Source: Chthoniobacterales bacterium (GTDB lineage Bacteria > Verrucomicrobiota > Verrucomicrobiia > Chthoniobacterales > JAATET01). From it: a stretch of 64,000 nucleotides of DNA. The DNA lies in NCBI GenBank assembly GCA_015655545.1, contig JAATET010000105.1, forward strand, positions 1-64,000, read 5' to 3'. Positions 48,586 to 58,753 of the stretch are shown here, piece after piece. Each line of letters opens with the position of its first letter. Positions within the stretch are counted from its first letter, which is position 1. A program made the position numbers and the translations under genes. The notes beneath the pieces are model-generated. The model worked only from the letters and a program-made list of their open reading frames with translations, had not been told where the DNA came from and made no database searches.

Positions 48586-49635
48586 TTGCCTCTTGACCAC
48601 ACGGAGCCGGGCGGCGATTTCTCGCTGATGAGCCTGTCCATGCCGCGCCGGATGCGGCGCAACCGATCCAGCGCCGCGATGCGCGCGCTGGTGCGCGAGA
48701 CGAAGTTGAGCGCGGAGGATTTGATCCAGCCGCTTTTCGTCCATGCGGGCGATCCGGAGGCGGTGGCCTCGATGCCGGGCGTGCGGCGGCATTCGCTGGG
48801 GTCGCTCGTGGAGGAGTGCCGAAAATGTGCGGCGGCCGGCCTCCGCGCCGTGGCTGTTTTTCCGCGCATCGAGGCTGATAAAAAAGATGCGGCGGGCACG
48901 CATGCCGCGGCGCCGGAGAATATTCTTTTCGCGGCGGTAAGAGCCGTGAAGGAGGCGCTGCCGGAGCTGCTGGTCATCACGGATGTCGCGCTCGATCCCT
49001 ACACGGATCACGGGCACGATGGCTTGCTGACGGCGGACGGAATGGACGTGGATAACGATCCGACGCTCGCCGCGCTCGGCGCGTTGGCGGTGGCTGAGGC
49101 GGCGGCCGGCGCCGATATCGTCGCGCCCTCGGATATGATGGACGGGCGCGTCAGGACGATTCGCGCGGCGCTGGACGCGGCGGGTTTTGAAAAGACGCTC
49201 ATCCTTTCGTATGCGGTGAAATATGCCTCGGCATTTTACGGGCCCTTCCGCGCAGCGGTTGGTAGCGCTGGCGATGCCGTCGGCGGCAAGAACGCCACGC
49301 AACCGCTCGACAAGGGCGGCTACCAAATGGACCCGGCGAACATGCGCGAGGCTTTGCTCGAACTGCAGCTCGACGAGGACGAGGGAGCGGACGTCGTGAT
49401 GGTAAAACCCGCGGGGCCTTATATCGATGTGATTCGCGCGGTGCGCGAGGCGACATTATTGCCGGTCGCGGCCTATCAGGTCTCGGGCGAATACGCCCAG
49501 ATCCATGCAGCCGCGCAGCTGGGGTGGCTCGATTACGAACGCACGCGCGACGAGTCGCTGCTGGCGATCAAGCGCGCGGGAGCGGATATGATTTTGACTT
49601 ATTTTGCCCGCGAAGTGGCGGAGAAGATTCGCTGA
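48586..49635 (+). CDS. hemB: Delta-aminolevulinic acid dehydratase
   Basis: PLFVHAGDPEAVASMPGVRRHSL; SDMMDGRV; DVVMVKPAGPYIDVI. Confidence 0.96.
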   Translation: MPLDHTEPGGDFSLMSLSMPRRMRRNRSSAAMRALVRETKLSAEDLIQPLFVHAGDPEAVASMPGVRRHSLGSLVEECRKCAAAGLRAVAVFPRIEADKKDAAGTHAAAPENILFAAVRAVKEALPELLVITDVALDPYTDHGHDGLLTADGMDVDNDPTLAALGALAVAEAAAGADIVAPSDMMDGRVRTIRAALDAAGFEKTLILSYAVKYASAFYGPFRAAVGSAGDAVGGKNATQPLDKGGYQMDPANMREALLELQLDEDEGADVVMVKPAGPYIDVIRAVREATLLPVAAYQVSGEYAQIHAAAQLGWLDYERTRDESLLAIKRAGADMILTYFAREVAEKIR

Positions 49636-49644
49636 CGCGCCGTA

Positions 49645-51339
49645 CTACGTGTATTTCAGCACTTCCTCGATGGTCGTCTCGCCATCGTAGATCGAGCGGA
49701 GGCCGTCTTCGCGCAGGGTCGTCATGCCGAGTTCGATCGCTTTCTGGCGGAGCACCACGCTGGAGGCGCGCTGGTTGATGAGCTCGCGGATCGGATCGCT
49801 GATCTTGAGCAGTTCGTAGATGCCTTTGCGGCCTTTGTAGCCGGTGTGGTTGCAGGCTTCGCAGCCTTTGCCGTAGTAGAAATTTTTGTCGCCGATGTCG
49901 TAGGGCGAGAGGCCAAGGCTCATGAGGATGGATTCGCTCGGCTCGTAGGCTTCCCGGCAGCGGGTGCAAATCTTGCGGATGAGCCGCTGGGCGAGCACGC
50001 ACTCGAGCGAGGCGGAGATGAGGAAGGGCTCGACGCCCATGTCCACGAGACGCGTGACGGCGCCGGTGGAGTCGTTCGTATGCAATGTCGTGAAGACCAA
50101 GTGGCCGGTGAGGGCGGCCTGGATGGCGATCTGCGCGGTTTCCATATCGCGCGTTTCGCCGACGAGAATGCGATCGGGATCCTGTCGGAGAAAGGCGCGG
50201 AGCACGCGGGCGAAATTCAATCCGATGCCATCGTGAATCGGAACCTGGATGATGCCTTCGATTTCGTATTCCACGGGATCCTCGGCGGTAAGGATCTTCG
50301 TGTCGATGGTGTTGATGACGCGCAGGCAGGCGTAGAGCGTGGTGGTTTTTCCGGAGCCGGTGGGGCCGGTGACGATGAAAATGCCATTCGGCTTCTCGAT
50401 CGTTTCGAGAATATGGTCGTAAATATATTTCGGCATCCCGAGCGTGCTGAGATCGAGATTCACCGACGAGCGATCGAGCACGCGCAGCACGACGCTCTCG
50501 CCGAATTGCGTGGGCAGGGTGGAGACGCGCAGATCGACTTGCTTGCCGCCGATCACGCGCTGGATGCGTCCGTCCTGCGGCAGGCGGCGCTCGGCAATGT
50601 TGAGGTTCGACAGCACCTTCACGCGGGAGATGACGGGGAGTGCGAGGTGGCGGGGAGGCGGATCCATTTCGTAAAGCGCGCCGTCCACGCGGTAGCGGAC
50701 TTTGAAATCCAGCTCGAAGGGCTCGAAGTGAATGTCGCTTGCGCGGGCTTGCACGGCTTTGTCGATGATGAGATCGACGTAGCGGATGATCGGCGTGGCG
50801 TTGGCCTCGGCGGCGGCGGCGGCGGCGTTGAAGGCTTCTTCGCCGCCTTCCGCCAATTCGAAACTCGTTTCTCCGAGCTGGGAGAGGATGTCCTCCATGC
50901 TCGTGTCCTCGGTGCCGTAATGCGTGTCGATGAGCGTGCGGATGCGCTCGACGGTCTGGCCGATGCAGAGCTGGATCTCCCGGCCCAAGGCGAAGCGCAA
51001 ATCCTCGATCGACTGGCTGTTGAATGGATCGATGAGCGCGACAAAAATCGTATTCTCCGTGGCGCCGATGGGCAGCGCGCCGTGCAGCCGGGCCAGGCCG
51101 CCGGGGATGAGCGCCAGCGTCTCTGGCGGCGGGGTGAATTCGGTGAGGTCGTAGCGCTCGGCGCCGATCGAGTCTGCGACGGACTGGTAGAGAGTCTCCT
51201 CGGTGAGGTAGCCAAGATTGACGACGACTTCTTCGACCGGCTTGCCGGTTTCGGTGCATTCGCGATCGACCTCATTGGCTTCCGGCGCGCCGATGAGTCC
51301 GGCGTCTTTGAGAATATCGAGAACTTGGGTGGTGTTCAT
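49645..51339 (-). CDS. GspE/PilB family type II secretion/type IV pilus ATPase (copy 2)
   Basis: VTGPTGSGKTTTLYACL; CTRCREAYE..GCEACNHTGYKGRKG. Confidence 0.95.
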   Translation of the reverse strand: MNTTQVLDILKDAGLIGAPEANEVDRECTETGKPVEEVVVNLGYLTEETLYQSVADSIGAERYDLTEFTPPPETLALIPGGLARLHGALPIGATENTIFVALIDPFNSQSIEDLRFALGREIQLCIGQTVERIRTLIDTHYGTEDTSMEDILSQLGETSFELAEGGEEAFNAAAAAAEANATPIIRYVDLIIDKAVQARASDIHFEPFELDFKVRYRVDGALYEMDPPPRHLALPVISRVKVLSNLNIAERRLPQDGRIQRVIGGKQVDLRVSTLPTQFGESVVLRVLDRSSVNLDLSTLGMPKYIYDHILETIEKPNGIFIVTGPTGSGKTTTLYACLRVINTIDTKILTAEDPVEYEIEGIIQVPIHDGIGLNFARVLRAFLRQDPDRILVGETRDMETAQIAIQAALTGHLVFTTLHTNDSTGAVTRLVDMGVEPFLISASLECVLAQRLIRKICTRCREAYEPSESILMSLGLSPYDIGDKNFYYGKGCEACNHTGYKGRKGIYELLKISDPIRELINQRASSVVLRQKAIELGMTTLREDGLRSIYDGETTIEEVLKYT

Positions 51340-51357
51340 TTTGGGAAGAAAAGAAGG

Positions 51358-53016
51358 CTACGCGAGGTCGGACATCGTGCTGGTGATCACCTCGTCGGCG
51401 GTGGTGAGGCCGGCCAGGACTTTGCGCACGCCATCTTCGCGCAAGGTGCGCATGCCGAGCTCCCGGGCGCGTTGACGCAGGATGGTGGTGGCGGCGTTGT
51501 TGTTGATCATGTGACGAATTTCGTCGTCGATCTCGAACATTTCGAAGATGCCCATGCGGCCTTTGAATCCGCGTCCGCGACACGCATCGCAGCCGACATT
51601 TTTCATCGGCGTGGCTCCCGACATCTGCTTCGCCTCCAGGCCGAGCGTGCTCATCTCGTAATCGGAGAGTTCCGTGGGTTGCTTGCACTTCGGACACAAC
51701 CGGCGGACGAGCCGCTGGGCCATGGCCGCGCGCAGGGCGCTGGAAACCAGGAAGGGCTGCACGCCGATATCGACGAGACGAGGGATGGCGCTCGGGGCGT
51801 CATTCGTATGCAGCGTGGAAAGCACCAGATGGCCGGTGAGCGAGGCATTCACGGCGATGCTCGCGGTTTCCGGATCGCGAATTTCTCCGATCATGATGAT
51901 GTTCGGCGCCTGGCGCAGCATCGAGCGAAGCGCGGCGGGAAAAGTCATGCCGATGCTCGCGTTTACCTGGACCTGATTGATGCCGGACATCTGATACTCG
52001 ACCGGATCCTCGACGGTGATGAGCTTGCGATCGGGTTTGTTAATGACGTTCAAGCACGCGTAGAGCGTGGTCGTCTTTCCGGAGCCGGTCGGGCCGGTGA
52101 CGAGCACGATCCCGTCGGGCAGGTTGTTGAGATTTTCGAATTTCGCCTGGTCGTAGCTCAAGAATCCGAGCTCGGGAAGGCCGAGCACGAGCGAGGATTT
52201 GTCGAGAATACGCATGACGACGCTCTCGCCGTGCACGGTCGGAATCGTCGAGACGCGCAGGTCGACGGCCGCCTTGCCGATCTTCACCTGGATGCGGCCG
52301 TCCTGCGGCAGGCGCTTCTCGGCGATGCTCATCGTGCCGGTCATGATCTTGAGGCGCGCGACGATGGCAGTCTGCAATTTCTTGGGCGGGCTCTGCATTT
52401 CCTGCAACACGCCGTCGATGCGGAAACGCACCCGGAAGCTGCGCTCGAGCGGCTCCAGATGAATGTCGCTCGCCTTGATTTTGTAGGCCTCGAGCAGCAG
52501 CGTCGTGACCATTTTGATGATCGGCGCGTCGCCTTCGCCGACGTCGTCGGTGACATCGAAGCCGCCTTCGGACGAGCCTTCGCTCTCGGCAGGACCGTAA
52601 TATTGATCCAGTGCGGCCTTGAGCTGCTCGGGCGTCGTGCAGACGAACTCGACCTCGCGCTTGAGCAAAAATCCGAGACTGTCGAACGTCTCGAACGCCA
52701 TCGGATCGGCGATCGCGATCGTCACGGCGCCATCGCGCTCGGCGATCGGAATCGCCTGGTAGCGCCGCGCGTCGAGCGGCGTGAGGATGCCGGTGATGTT
52801 CGGCGGGATCGTGTGTTGAGTGAGGTCCGCAAACTCCATGCCGCTGTTCGCGGCCAGCGTGCGCGAGATGTCCTCGTGCGTGACAAAGCCCAGCTGCGAG
52901 AGCGCTTCGGAGACACTCCCGCCTTCGGCCTTGTCGCGCGCCTCCTGGACTTGAGCCTTGGTGATCAGGCCCGCTTCGAGAAGGATATCGACTACGTAAT
53001 CGTCATTCAGTGCCAC
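51358..53016 (-). CDS. GspE/PilB family type II secretion/type IV pilus ATPase (copy 1)
   Basis: VTGPTGSGKTTTLYACLNVINKPDRK; CPKCKQPTE..GCDACRGRGFKGRMG. Confidence 0.95.
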   Translation of the reverse strand: MALNDDYVVDILLEAGLITKAQVQEARDKAEGGSVSEALSQLGFVTHEDISRTLAANSGMEFADLTQHTIPPNITGILTPLDARRYQAIPIAERDGAVTIAIADPMAFETFDSLGFLLKREVEFVCTTPEQLKAALDQYYGPAESEGSSEGGFDVTDDVGEGDAPIIKMVTTLLLEAYKIKASDIHLEPLERSFRVRFRIDGVLQEMQSPPKKLQTAIVARLKIMTGTMSIAEKRLPQDGRIQVKIGKAAVDLRVSTIPTVHGESVVMRILDKSSLVLGLPELGFLSYDQAKFENLNNLPDGIVLVTGPTGSGKTTTLYACLNVINKPDRKLITVEDPVEYQMSGINQVQVNASIGMTFPAALRSMLRQAPNIIMIGEIRDPETASIAVNASLTGHLVLSTLHTNDAPSAIPRLVDIGVQPFLVSSALRAAMAQRLVRRLCPKCKQPTELSDYEMSTLGLEAKQMSGATPMKNVGCDACRGRGFKGRMGIFEMFEIDDEIRHMINNNAATTILRQRARELGMRTLREDGVRKVLAGLTTADEVITSTMSDLA

Positions 53017-53300
53017 TGGGAGAAATTCGTTTCCGACTTTTAACTACGGACCGCGTGAGGGGTTGTCAAACCCCGCAGTCGCAAACACGCGAACCGCCCT
53101 TTCTGATTTACACCCGTATCGGGAACGTTTCGATTTCGTGAATGGGACGAAGTCATTCGACAGGCGAAAAGCACGCACGGGATCGTCGATCGCCATGATG
53201 CTCCTCTGGCGCTATTTCAATTTCCAAACGTGCCGCGGAATGCGAGAAGCGGCTTGGCGCGCCGGGATTATGCTGGTGGAATCCAGAGGCACGGCTCCTC

Positions 53301-53915
53301 ATGGAAAAATATCGCACCTATCTCATCTTCGGAGCGCCCGGCAGCGGCAAGGGCACGCAAGGCAAGTCGCTCGGCAGCATTCCGCGCTTTTTTCATTGCG
53401 CATGCGGCGATGTCTTTCGCGCGATCGATACGGGCACGCCGCTCGGGCAGAAATTCGTCGAGTATTCCAGCCGCGGGGAGCTGGTGCCCGACGAAATCAC
53501 CGTGAAGCTGTGGCACACGCGTCTCGAGCATTGCGTGGACGATCACTCCTTCAAGCCGGACATCGACTCGCTCGTGCTCGACGGCATCCCGCGCAATATT
53601 TCCCAGGCCGAAATCATGCGCGACATCATCGATGTCAAACGCGTCTTTCATCTTTCCTGCCCGGATCGCTCGAAACTCGTGGAACGCCTGCGCAAGCGCG
53701 CGATCAAGGACAACCGGCTCGACGACGCGAATGAATCCGTCATCCGTCAACGGCTGGAAACCTACGAGCAGGAATCGAAGCCGCTCCTCGATTTCTATGG
53801 TCCCGACCTGGTTTGCAATATCGATGCGACCCAACTGCCCGTGGTCGTGTTTTCGAAAATCATCGAAATGGTCGCGAGAGATGCGGAGGCTGATCTGGCG
53901 TCCGCGCTCCGATAA
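53301..53915 (+). CDS. adk: Adenylate kinase
   Basis: YLIFGAPGSGKGTQGKSL; LVLDGIPRNISQAE. Confidence 0.93.
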   Translation: MEKYRTYLIFGAPGSGKGTQGKSLGSIPRFFHCACGDVFRAIDTGTPLGQKFVEYSSRGELVPDEITVKLWHTRLEHCVDDHSFKPDIDSLVLDGIPRNISQAEIMRDIIDVKRVFHLSCPDRSKLVERLRKRAIKDNRLDDANESVIRQRLETYEQESKPLLDFYGPDLVCNIDATQLPVVVFSKIIEMVARDAEADLASALR

Positions 53916-53929
53916 ATAACGCCCGCCGC

Positions 53930-54874
53930 ATGCGCGTCGTATTCATGGGCACCGGAGAGATCGGGCTGCCGAGCCTTCGTGCCTTGCTCGTCCGTCCCGA
54001 CTGCGAAGTCGTTGCCGTGGTCACGCAGCCGGACAAGCCGGCGGGACGCGGGCGTCAATTACGCGCGCCGGAAATCAAACGCGTCGCCGAGGCCGCCGGC
54101 ATTCCCGTGCTGCAACCGCGAAAATTGCGTGAGCCGGCAGCCGTGGAGGAAGTGCGGGCCTTCTCCCCCGATCTGATCGTCGTGATGGCCTATGGGCAGA
54201 TTCTTTCCCGCGCCGTGCTGGAGCTGCCGCGCATCGCGTGCCTGAATCTCCATGCCTCGATCCTGCCGCGCCATCGCGGGGCCGCGCCCATCCAGGCTGC
54301 CATGGTGGCTGGCGACGCCGAGAGTGGCATTACCGTCATGTATATGGCGGAGGGCTTGGATACGGGCGACATCCTGCTCGTGCGCGTGCTCCCGATTCGT
54401 CCCGGGGAAACCGGAGGCTCGCTGCACGACCGTCTCGCCGATCTCGCTCCCGAAGCTCTTGCCGCCGCGCTCGATTCGCTCGCGGCCGGCACCGCACCGC
54501 GCATCCCGCAGGAAGAAGCCCGGGCCACCTACGCCGGACGCCTGCGTCGCGAGGACGGTCGCATCGATTGGTCGCAATCGGCGGAAGAAATCGAGCGCCG
54601 CATCCGTGTGATGAATCCCTGGCCCGCGGCATTCGTGGAGCTGCCTCTGGCGGCTGGCGGGATGGCGCGGCTGAAAGTTTTTTCAGCGGTGATTGAAGAC
54701 GCGCGGCCGGCGCCCTCCGCGACTTTATTGCTCGCGGATAAGTCGGGCCTGCTCGTCGCCGCAAATCCGGGCGCGGTGCGCCTGCTCGAAGTGCAAGGCG
54801 AGGGGACGCGGCGCATGCCGGCCGGCGAGTGGCTGCGCGGTCACGCGGTCGCGATCGGCGGACGTTGCAGTTGA
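53930..54874 (+). CDS. fmt: Methionyl-tRNA formyltransferase
   Basis: [46 protein letters not shown]-type [24 protein letters not shown]. Confidence 0.96.
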   Translation: MRVVFMGTGEIGLPSLRALLVRPDCEVVAVVTQPDKPAGRGRQLRAPEIKRVAEAAGIPVLQPRKLREPAAVEEVRAFSPDLIVVMAYGQILSRAVLELPRIACLNLHASILPRHRGAAPIQAAMVAGDAESGITVMYMAEGLDTGDILLVRVLPIRPGETGGSLHDRLADLAPEALAAALDSLAAGTAPRIPQEEARATYAGRLRREDGRIDWSQSAEEIERRIRVMNPWPAAFVELPLAAGGMARLKVFSAVIEDARPAPSATLLLADKSGLLVAANPGAVRLLEVQGEGTRRMPAGEWLRGHAVAIGGRCS

Positions 54875-54929
54875 GCGGGGTTTTTCCTTCCCAACCCGGG
54901 CGGCTTCCGGTTTCATCCGCGACCAGAAG

Positions 54930-55673
54930 ATGACCGCTCCCGCGACTCCGAAATACAAGCGTATCGTGCTTAAAATCAGCGGCGAAGCCCTGCGCGAGCC
55001 GGGCAGCAAGGACAATATTTCGCCGCAAATCGTCAATTCCATCGCGAAGCAGATCGCCGAGATTCGCAGCCTGGGCGTCGAGGTCGCCGTCGTCGTCGGC
55101 GGTGGAAATATCTGGCGCGGCCTCGCCGCCAGCCACCGCGGCATGAACCGCACGACCGCCGATTACATGGGCATGCTCGCGACCGTCATCAATGGCATGG
55201 CGCTCATGAGCGGCCTCGAGGACATCGGCGTCTCGGTCCGCGTGCAGACGGCCATCCAGATGAACAATGTCGCGGAACCATTCATCCTGCGCCGCGCCAC
55301 GCGCCACCTGGAACTTGGGCACGTCGTGATTTTTGTCGCCGGCACGGGCAATCCGTTTTTCTCCACCGACACCACCGCCGCGCTGCGCGCGAACGAAATC
55401 GGCGCGCAAGTCATCCTGAAAGCCACGAAGGTCGATGGTGTCTACGATTCCGACCCGATGAAAAATCCCGGCGCGAAAAAATTCGCGCAAATCAGCTACG
55501 GCGAGGCGCTCTCGCGCCGGCCGCAGGTGATGGACTCGACAGCCTTCAGCCTGTGCATGGACAACCGCATGCCGATCATCATTTTTGACATGGCGGACTC
55601 GACGAACATCCGCCGCGCCGTGCTCGGCGAAGCCGTGGGTTCGCTCGTCACCGACGCGCCGGAAACCGCTTGA
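54930..55673 (+). CDS. pyrH: UMP kinase
   Basis: [58 protein letters not shown]. Confidence 0.97.
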   Translation: MTAPATPKYKRIVLKISGEALREPGSKDNISPQIVNSIAKQIAEIRSLGVEVAVVVGGGNIWRGLAASHRGMNRTTADYMGMLATVINGMALMSGLEDIGVSVRVQTAIQMNNVAEPFILRRATRHLELGHVVIFVAGTGNPFFSTDTTAALRANEIGAQVILKATKVDGVYDSDPMKNPGAKKFAQISYGEALSRRPQVMDSTAFSLCMDNRMPIIIFDMADSTNIRRAVLGEAVGSLVTDAPETA

Positions 55674-55675
55674 AA

Positions 55676-56236
55676 ATGGACTTGGACGAAACATTGCTGG
55701 AAACCGAAGACTCCATGGAAAAGGCCGTGGAATTCATGACGCACGAGTTCTCGTCGATTCGCACGGGCAAGGCGTCGCCCGCGCTCGTCGAGAACCTTGA
55801 CGTCGAAGCCTACGGATCGCGCATGAAGCTCAAGCAGCTCGCGCTCATCACGACGCCCGAGGCGCGCTTGATCGTCATTCAGCCCTTCGACGCTTCCGTC
55901 ACCCGGGACATCGAGCGGGCGATCAACGAGTCGCGGCTCGGCATCTCGCCCGCGGTCGATGGCAAAATCATCCGCATTCCGATACCCGAACTTTCCGAGG
56001 AGCGCCGCCGCGATCTTGTGAAAACGATCAAGCAGATCGCCGAGGAGGCGAAAGTGCGCGTGCGCGCCTGCCGCCGGGAGGCGATGGAATCCGCGAAAAA
56101 AATGCAGAAGGAAGGCGAAATCACCGAGGACGATCTCCGCGGCGCCGAAGACGATATCCAAAAGCTCACCGACAAATACGTCGCCTCCACCGAGCAACAC
56201 TTCTCGAGCAAGGAAGCCGAGATCATGAAGGTTTGA
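55676..56236 (+). CDS. frr: Ribosome recycling factor
   Basis: MEKAVEFMTHEFSSIRTGKASPALVENLDVEAYGS; EERRRDLVKTIKQIAEEAKVRVRACRREA. Confidence 0.97.
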   Translation: MDLDETLLETEDSMEKAVEFMTHEFSSIRTGKASPALVENLDVEAYGSRMKLKQLALITTPEARLIVIQPFDASVTRDIERAINESRLGISPAVDGKIIRIPIPELSEERRRDLVKTIKQIAEEAKVRVRACRREAMESAKKMQKEGEITEDDLRGAEDDIQKLTDKYVASTEQHFSSKEAEIMKV

Positions 56237-56736
56237 TGATGAAAAAACTCCGCGTCTTTTCCTGCTTGCTTGGGTTGCTGGCCGCCAGCCTCGTCTCCGC
56301 CGAAGCGCGCGTCGTGCGGCCCGCGCCCGATTTTTCCTGGGTCGATTTCACCGGCAAGGCCCGCGATTTGAAGAGCCTGCGCGGCCAGTCGGTCGTCGTA
56401 ATCATCGCTCCTTCGCCGAAGGATTGGACCTTCCGCTCGCAGGTCGGGCAGCTGCAAAAAGCCTACCAGCGCTTTGCCGCCGCGAAGCTGGTCTGCTTCG
56501 CGGCCTTTACCAGCGAAGGCGGAGTCATCAAATCGAACATTCCTTTCGTCACCGCGCCCGACGGACCGAGAGTGGCCTTCGTCTATGAGATCACCAAGGG
56601 ATTCGCCATTGCGATCATCGGCCCGGACGGAAACCTCGATTATCTTTCCCCGAAAGTCGTTCCTGCGCAGCGCATCCTCGACATCATGAACGCCAACTTT
56701 CAAGTGCAGGAAAACTTTCGGCGCGATAATCTCTAG
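56233..56736 (+). CDS. Secreted thioredoxin-fold-like protein without CxxC
   Basis: Signal peptide; RPAPDFSWVDFTGKARDLKSLRGQSVVVIIAPSPKDWTFRSQVGQLQ. Confidence 0.55.
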   Translation: MMMKKLRVFSCLLGLLAASLVSAEARVVRPAPDFSWVDFTGKARDLKSLRGQSVVVIIAPSPKDWTFRSQVGQLQKAYQRFAAAKLVCFAAFTSEGGVIKSNIPFVTAPDGPRVAFVYEITKGFAIAIIGPDGNLDYLSPKVVPAQRILDIMNANFQVQENFRRDNL

Positions 56737-56836
56737 CACGCAGGCTGGATCGGGACGCTGTCATTCTTCGTTATCCGGCGGCTTGGTATAAAATCAAACA
56801 CGCTGCAGCTCGCGGAGCGGGTGCGCGTCCATCTAT

Positions 56837-58753
56837 TTACGAAACCGCGGTTGCCGCGCCCATTTCGTGTCGATTCGCAATGAGATTGCACACCGCATCC
56901 GCGACTTCCTCGGCCGTAATCGCGGTCATGCATCGAAAATCCATCGGGCATTCGCGTTGATAGCACGGGCTGCATTCGACCTGGTGACGCAGAATGACGT
57001 GGTGACTCCCGAGGGGACGAGTCATGAGCGGTTCGGTGGAGCCGAAAAGCGCGACGACGGGAACGCCGAGCGAGGCGGCGAGGTGCATCGTGCCGGTGTC
57101 GTTGGAGACGAGCGTGTGCATGCCGCGCAACTCGTCGATGAGCTGACGCAAGGAGGTTTCGCCAACGAGATTCTCGACCGGCCCATCGAACCCCTGCAGC
57201 AGATCGCGGACGATCGGCAAATCGCGACTCACACCGACGATGACAAACGTGCAATCGATCCGCTCGGCGACGAGCTTCATCATCTTGCGGAAGCGCACGG
57301 GATACCAGCGCTTCGCGCCGCCGTATTCCGCGCCCGGGCAGATGCCGATGCGGATCGGGCCTGCCGGGCACGGCGCGGTGGGGAATTCCAGCGGGATGGA
57401 GGGGGCTCCCATTTTTTCCGCGATGCGCAGATAGCGGGCGGCGTGATGCCGCGGCCGCAGCGCGCGCTTTGGTTCCGGAATGATTTGATTGAGCATCCAC
57501 TCGCGTTTCTCGCCGATGTAGCCGACACGGCGGCGAATGCCCGCAAGCCACACTTCGAGGCCGCTGCGGGAGGAATTCGGAAACAGGACCGCGACGTCGA
57601 ACTGGTTGCGAATGCGCCAGGCGACCTTGAAAACACCCGCGCCATCCGGCACGGCGATGATGTCGTCCACTTCGGGAACCGAGCGCCAGAAGTCGGCCAG
57701 CTTGTCACGGGTGAGGATCGTGACTCGCGCGTCGGGCCGGCCTTGCTTGATCGCGCGCACGGCGATCGCGCTCATGACGGCGTCGCCGAGCCAGTTGCTG
57801 GAGCGGATGAGGATGCGAAAGGGGCGGAGGTTCATGGGATCGTAGCCCGCAGGCAAATAAACGCCGCGCTTCGTGCGCGCCAGCAGGAAATCGGGATGCG
57901 GCATTTTCCAGCGGTTGTGCACCCAGAACCAATCCGCGGGCGAGCGGCGGATTTGCGCTTCGAGCGTGCGATTGAGGGTCGCGGTAAGAGCCTGGGGGTC
58001 GCTGCAGGGATTATCAATCTCATCACCGACGACAAAATTCCAATGGGCGAATCCCGTCGTGTAAATCGCGCACGGAAGAATCACCGCGCCCGTGCCGGTG
58101 GCCAATGTCGCCGCGAGCGGGGAGGTGGAGGCGAGCGAATCGAAGAATGGAGTCCAGATGCCGGCGTCGCCCGAGTGCTGGTCGATCAATACGCCGACGA
58201 GGCCGCCTTCGCGAATCAACGCGAGCGCCTTGGTCACGCCGCGCTTGCGATCGAGGGTGATGATCCCTTTCGCGCGGCGGTCGCGGTTGATGAGATCGTC
58301 GATGCCTTTATTTCGGATCGCCTGATAGATCGTGCTCGATTTGTAGCCGGGCGCCGCGCTCGTGAGCTGCGCGAGGAGTTCCCAATTCCCGATGTGGCTG
58401 ATGATGAAAACGACGCCGCGTCCCTTGGCCAGTGCGCCGGGCAGCCCGGCTTCATTCTCGAATGTCATGCAAGCCCGCACCTGCCGGTCGCTCAGAGCCG
58501 CCATTTTAAAGGCGCAGACGGTGTTCGCTCCCAGGGTCGTGAAATGGCGAAAGGTCAGCCCGCGCAGCGCGGCTGCCGATCGCTCGCGGCCGAAAGCGCG
58601 CTCCAAGTTTTCCCTTGCGAGGCGGCGATAGCCCGGCAGGATTGCCCATAACGCGGCCCCGACGCCCGTTCCGAGGGCGAAGCAAACTTTGAGCGGAAGC
58701 GCCCGGATGACCGTGACGACCACCCACACAATGCCGTAAACCAAGCGGTCCAT
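56837..58753 (-). CDS. Fusion: LpxL/HtrB-like lipid A acyltransferase + GT9 (WaaF/RfaF-like) heptosyltransferase
   Basis: LARENLERAFG, VVFIISHIGNWELL, DQHSGDAGIWTPFF; then FRILIRSSNWLGDAVMSAIAVRAIKQGRPDARVTIL ... GICPGAEYGGAKRWYPVRFRKMM ... LVSNDTGTMHLAASLGVPVVALFGST. Confidence 0.92.
   Translation of the reverse strand: MDRLVYGIVWVVVTVIRALPLKVCFALGTGVGAALWAILPGYRRLARENLERAFGRERSAAALRGLTFRHFTTLGANTVCAFKMAALSDRQVRACMTFENEAGLPGALAKGRGVVFIISHIGNWELLAQLTSAAPGYKSSTIYQAIRNKGIDDLINRDRRAKGIITLDRKRGVTKALALIREGGLVGVLIDQHSGDAGIWTPFFDSLASTSPLAATLATGTGAVILPCAIYTTGFAHWNFVVGDEIDNPCSDPQALTATLNRTLEAQIRRSPADWFWVHNRWKMPHPDFLLARTKRGVYLPAGYDPMNLRPFRILIRSSNWLGDAVMSAIAVRAIKQGRPDARVTILTRDKLADFWRSVPEVDDIIAVPDGAGVFKVAWRIRNQFDVAVLFPNSSRSGLEVWLAGIRRRVGYIGEKREWMLNQIIPEPKRALRPRHHAARYLRIAEKMGAPSIPLEFPTAPCPAGPIRIGICPGAEYGGAKRWYPVRFRKMMKLVAERIDCTFVIVGVSRDLPIVRDLLQGFDGPVENLVGETSLRQLIDELRGMHTLVSNDTGTMHLAASLGVPVVALFGSTEPLMTRPLGSHHVILRHQVECSPCYQRECPMDFRCMTAITAEEVADAVCNLIANRHEMGAATAVS

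Noticed and set aside
48586-49635. HemB lacking the zinc-site cysteines as novel
   Set aside because: The DPYTDHGHDG form is the known Mg-type HemB variant, not new.
49846-53043. 1065-aa plus-strand ORF
   Set aside because: Exactly antisense to the two GspE/PilB genes; low-complexity shadow ORF from GC-rich codon usage.
53059-53074. GGGGTT-GTCA-AACCCC hairpin upstream of the GspE/PilB genes as a terminator
   Set aside because: Short stem and no T-tract; too weak to call.
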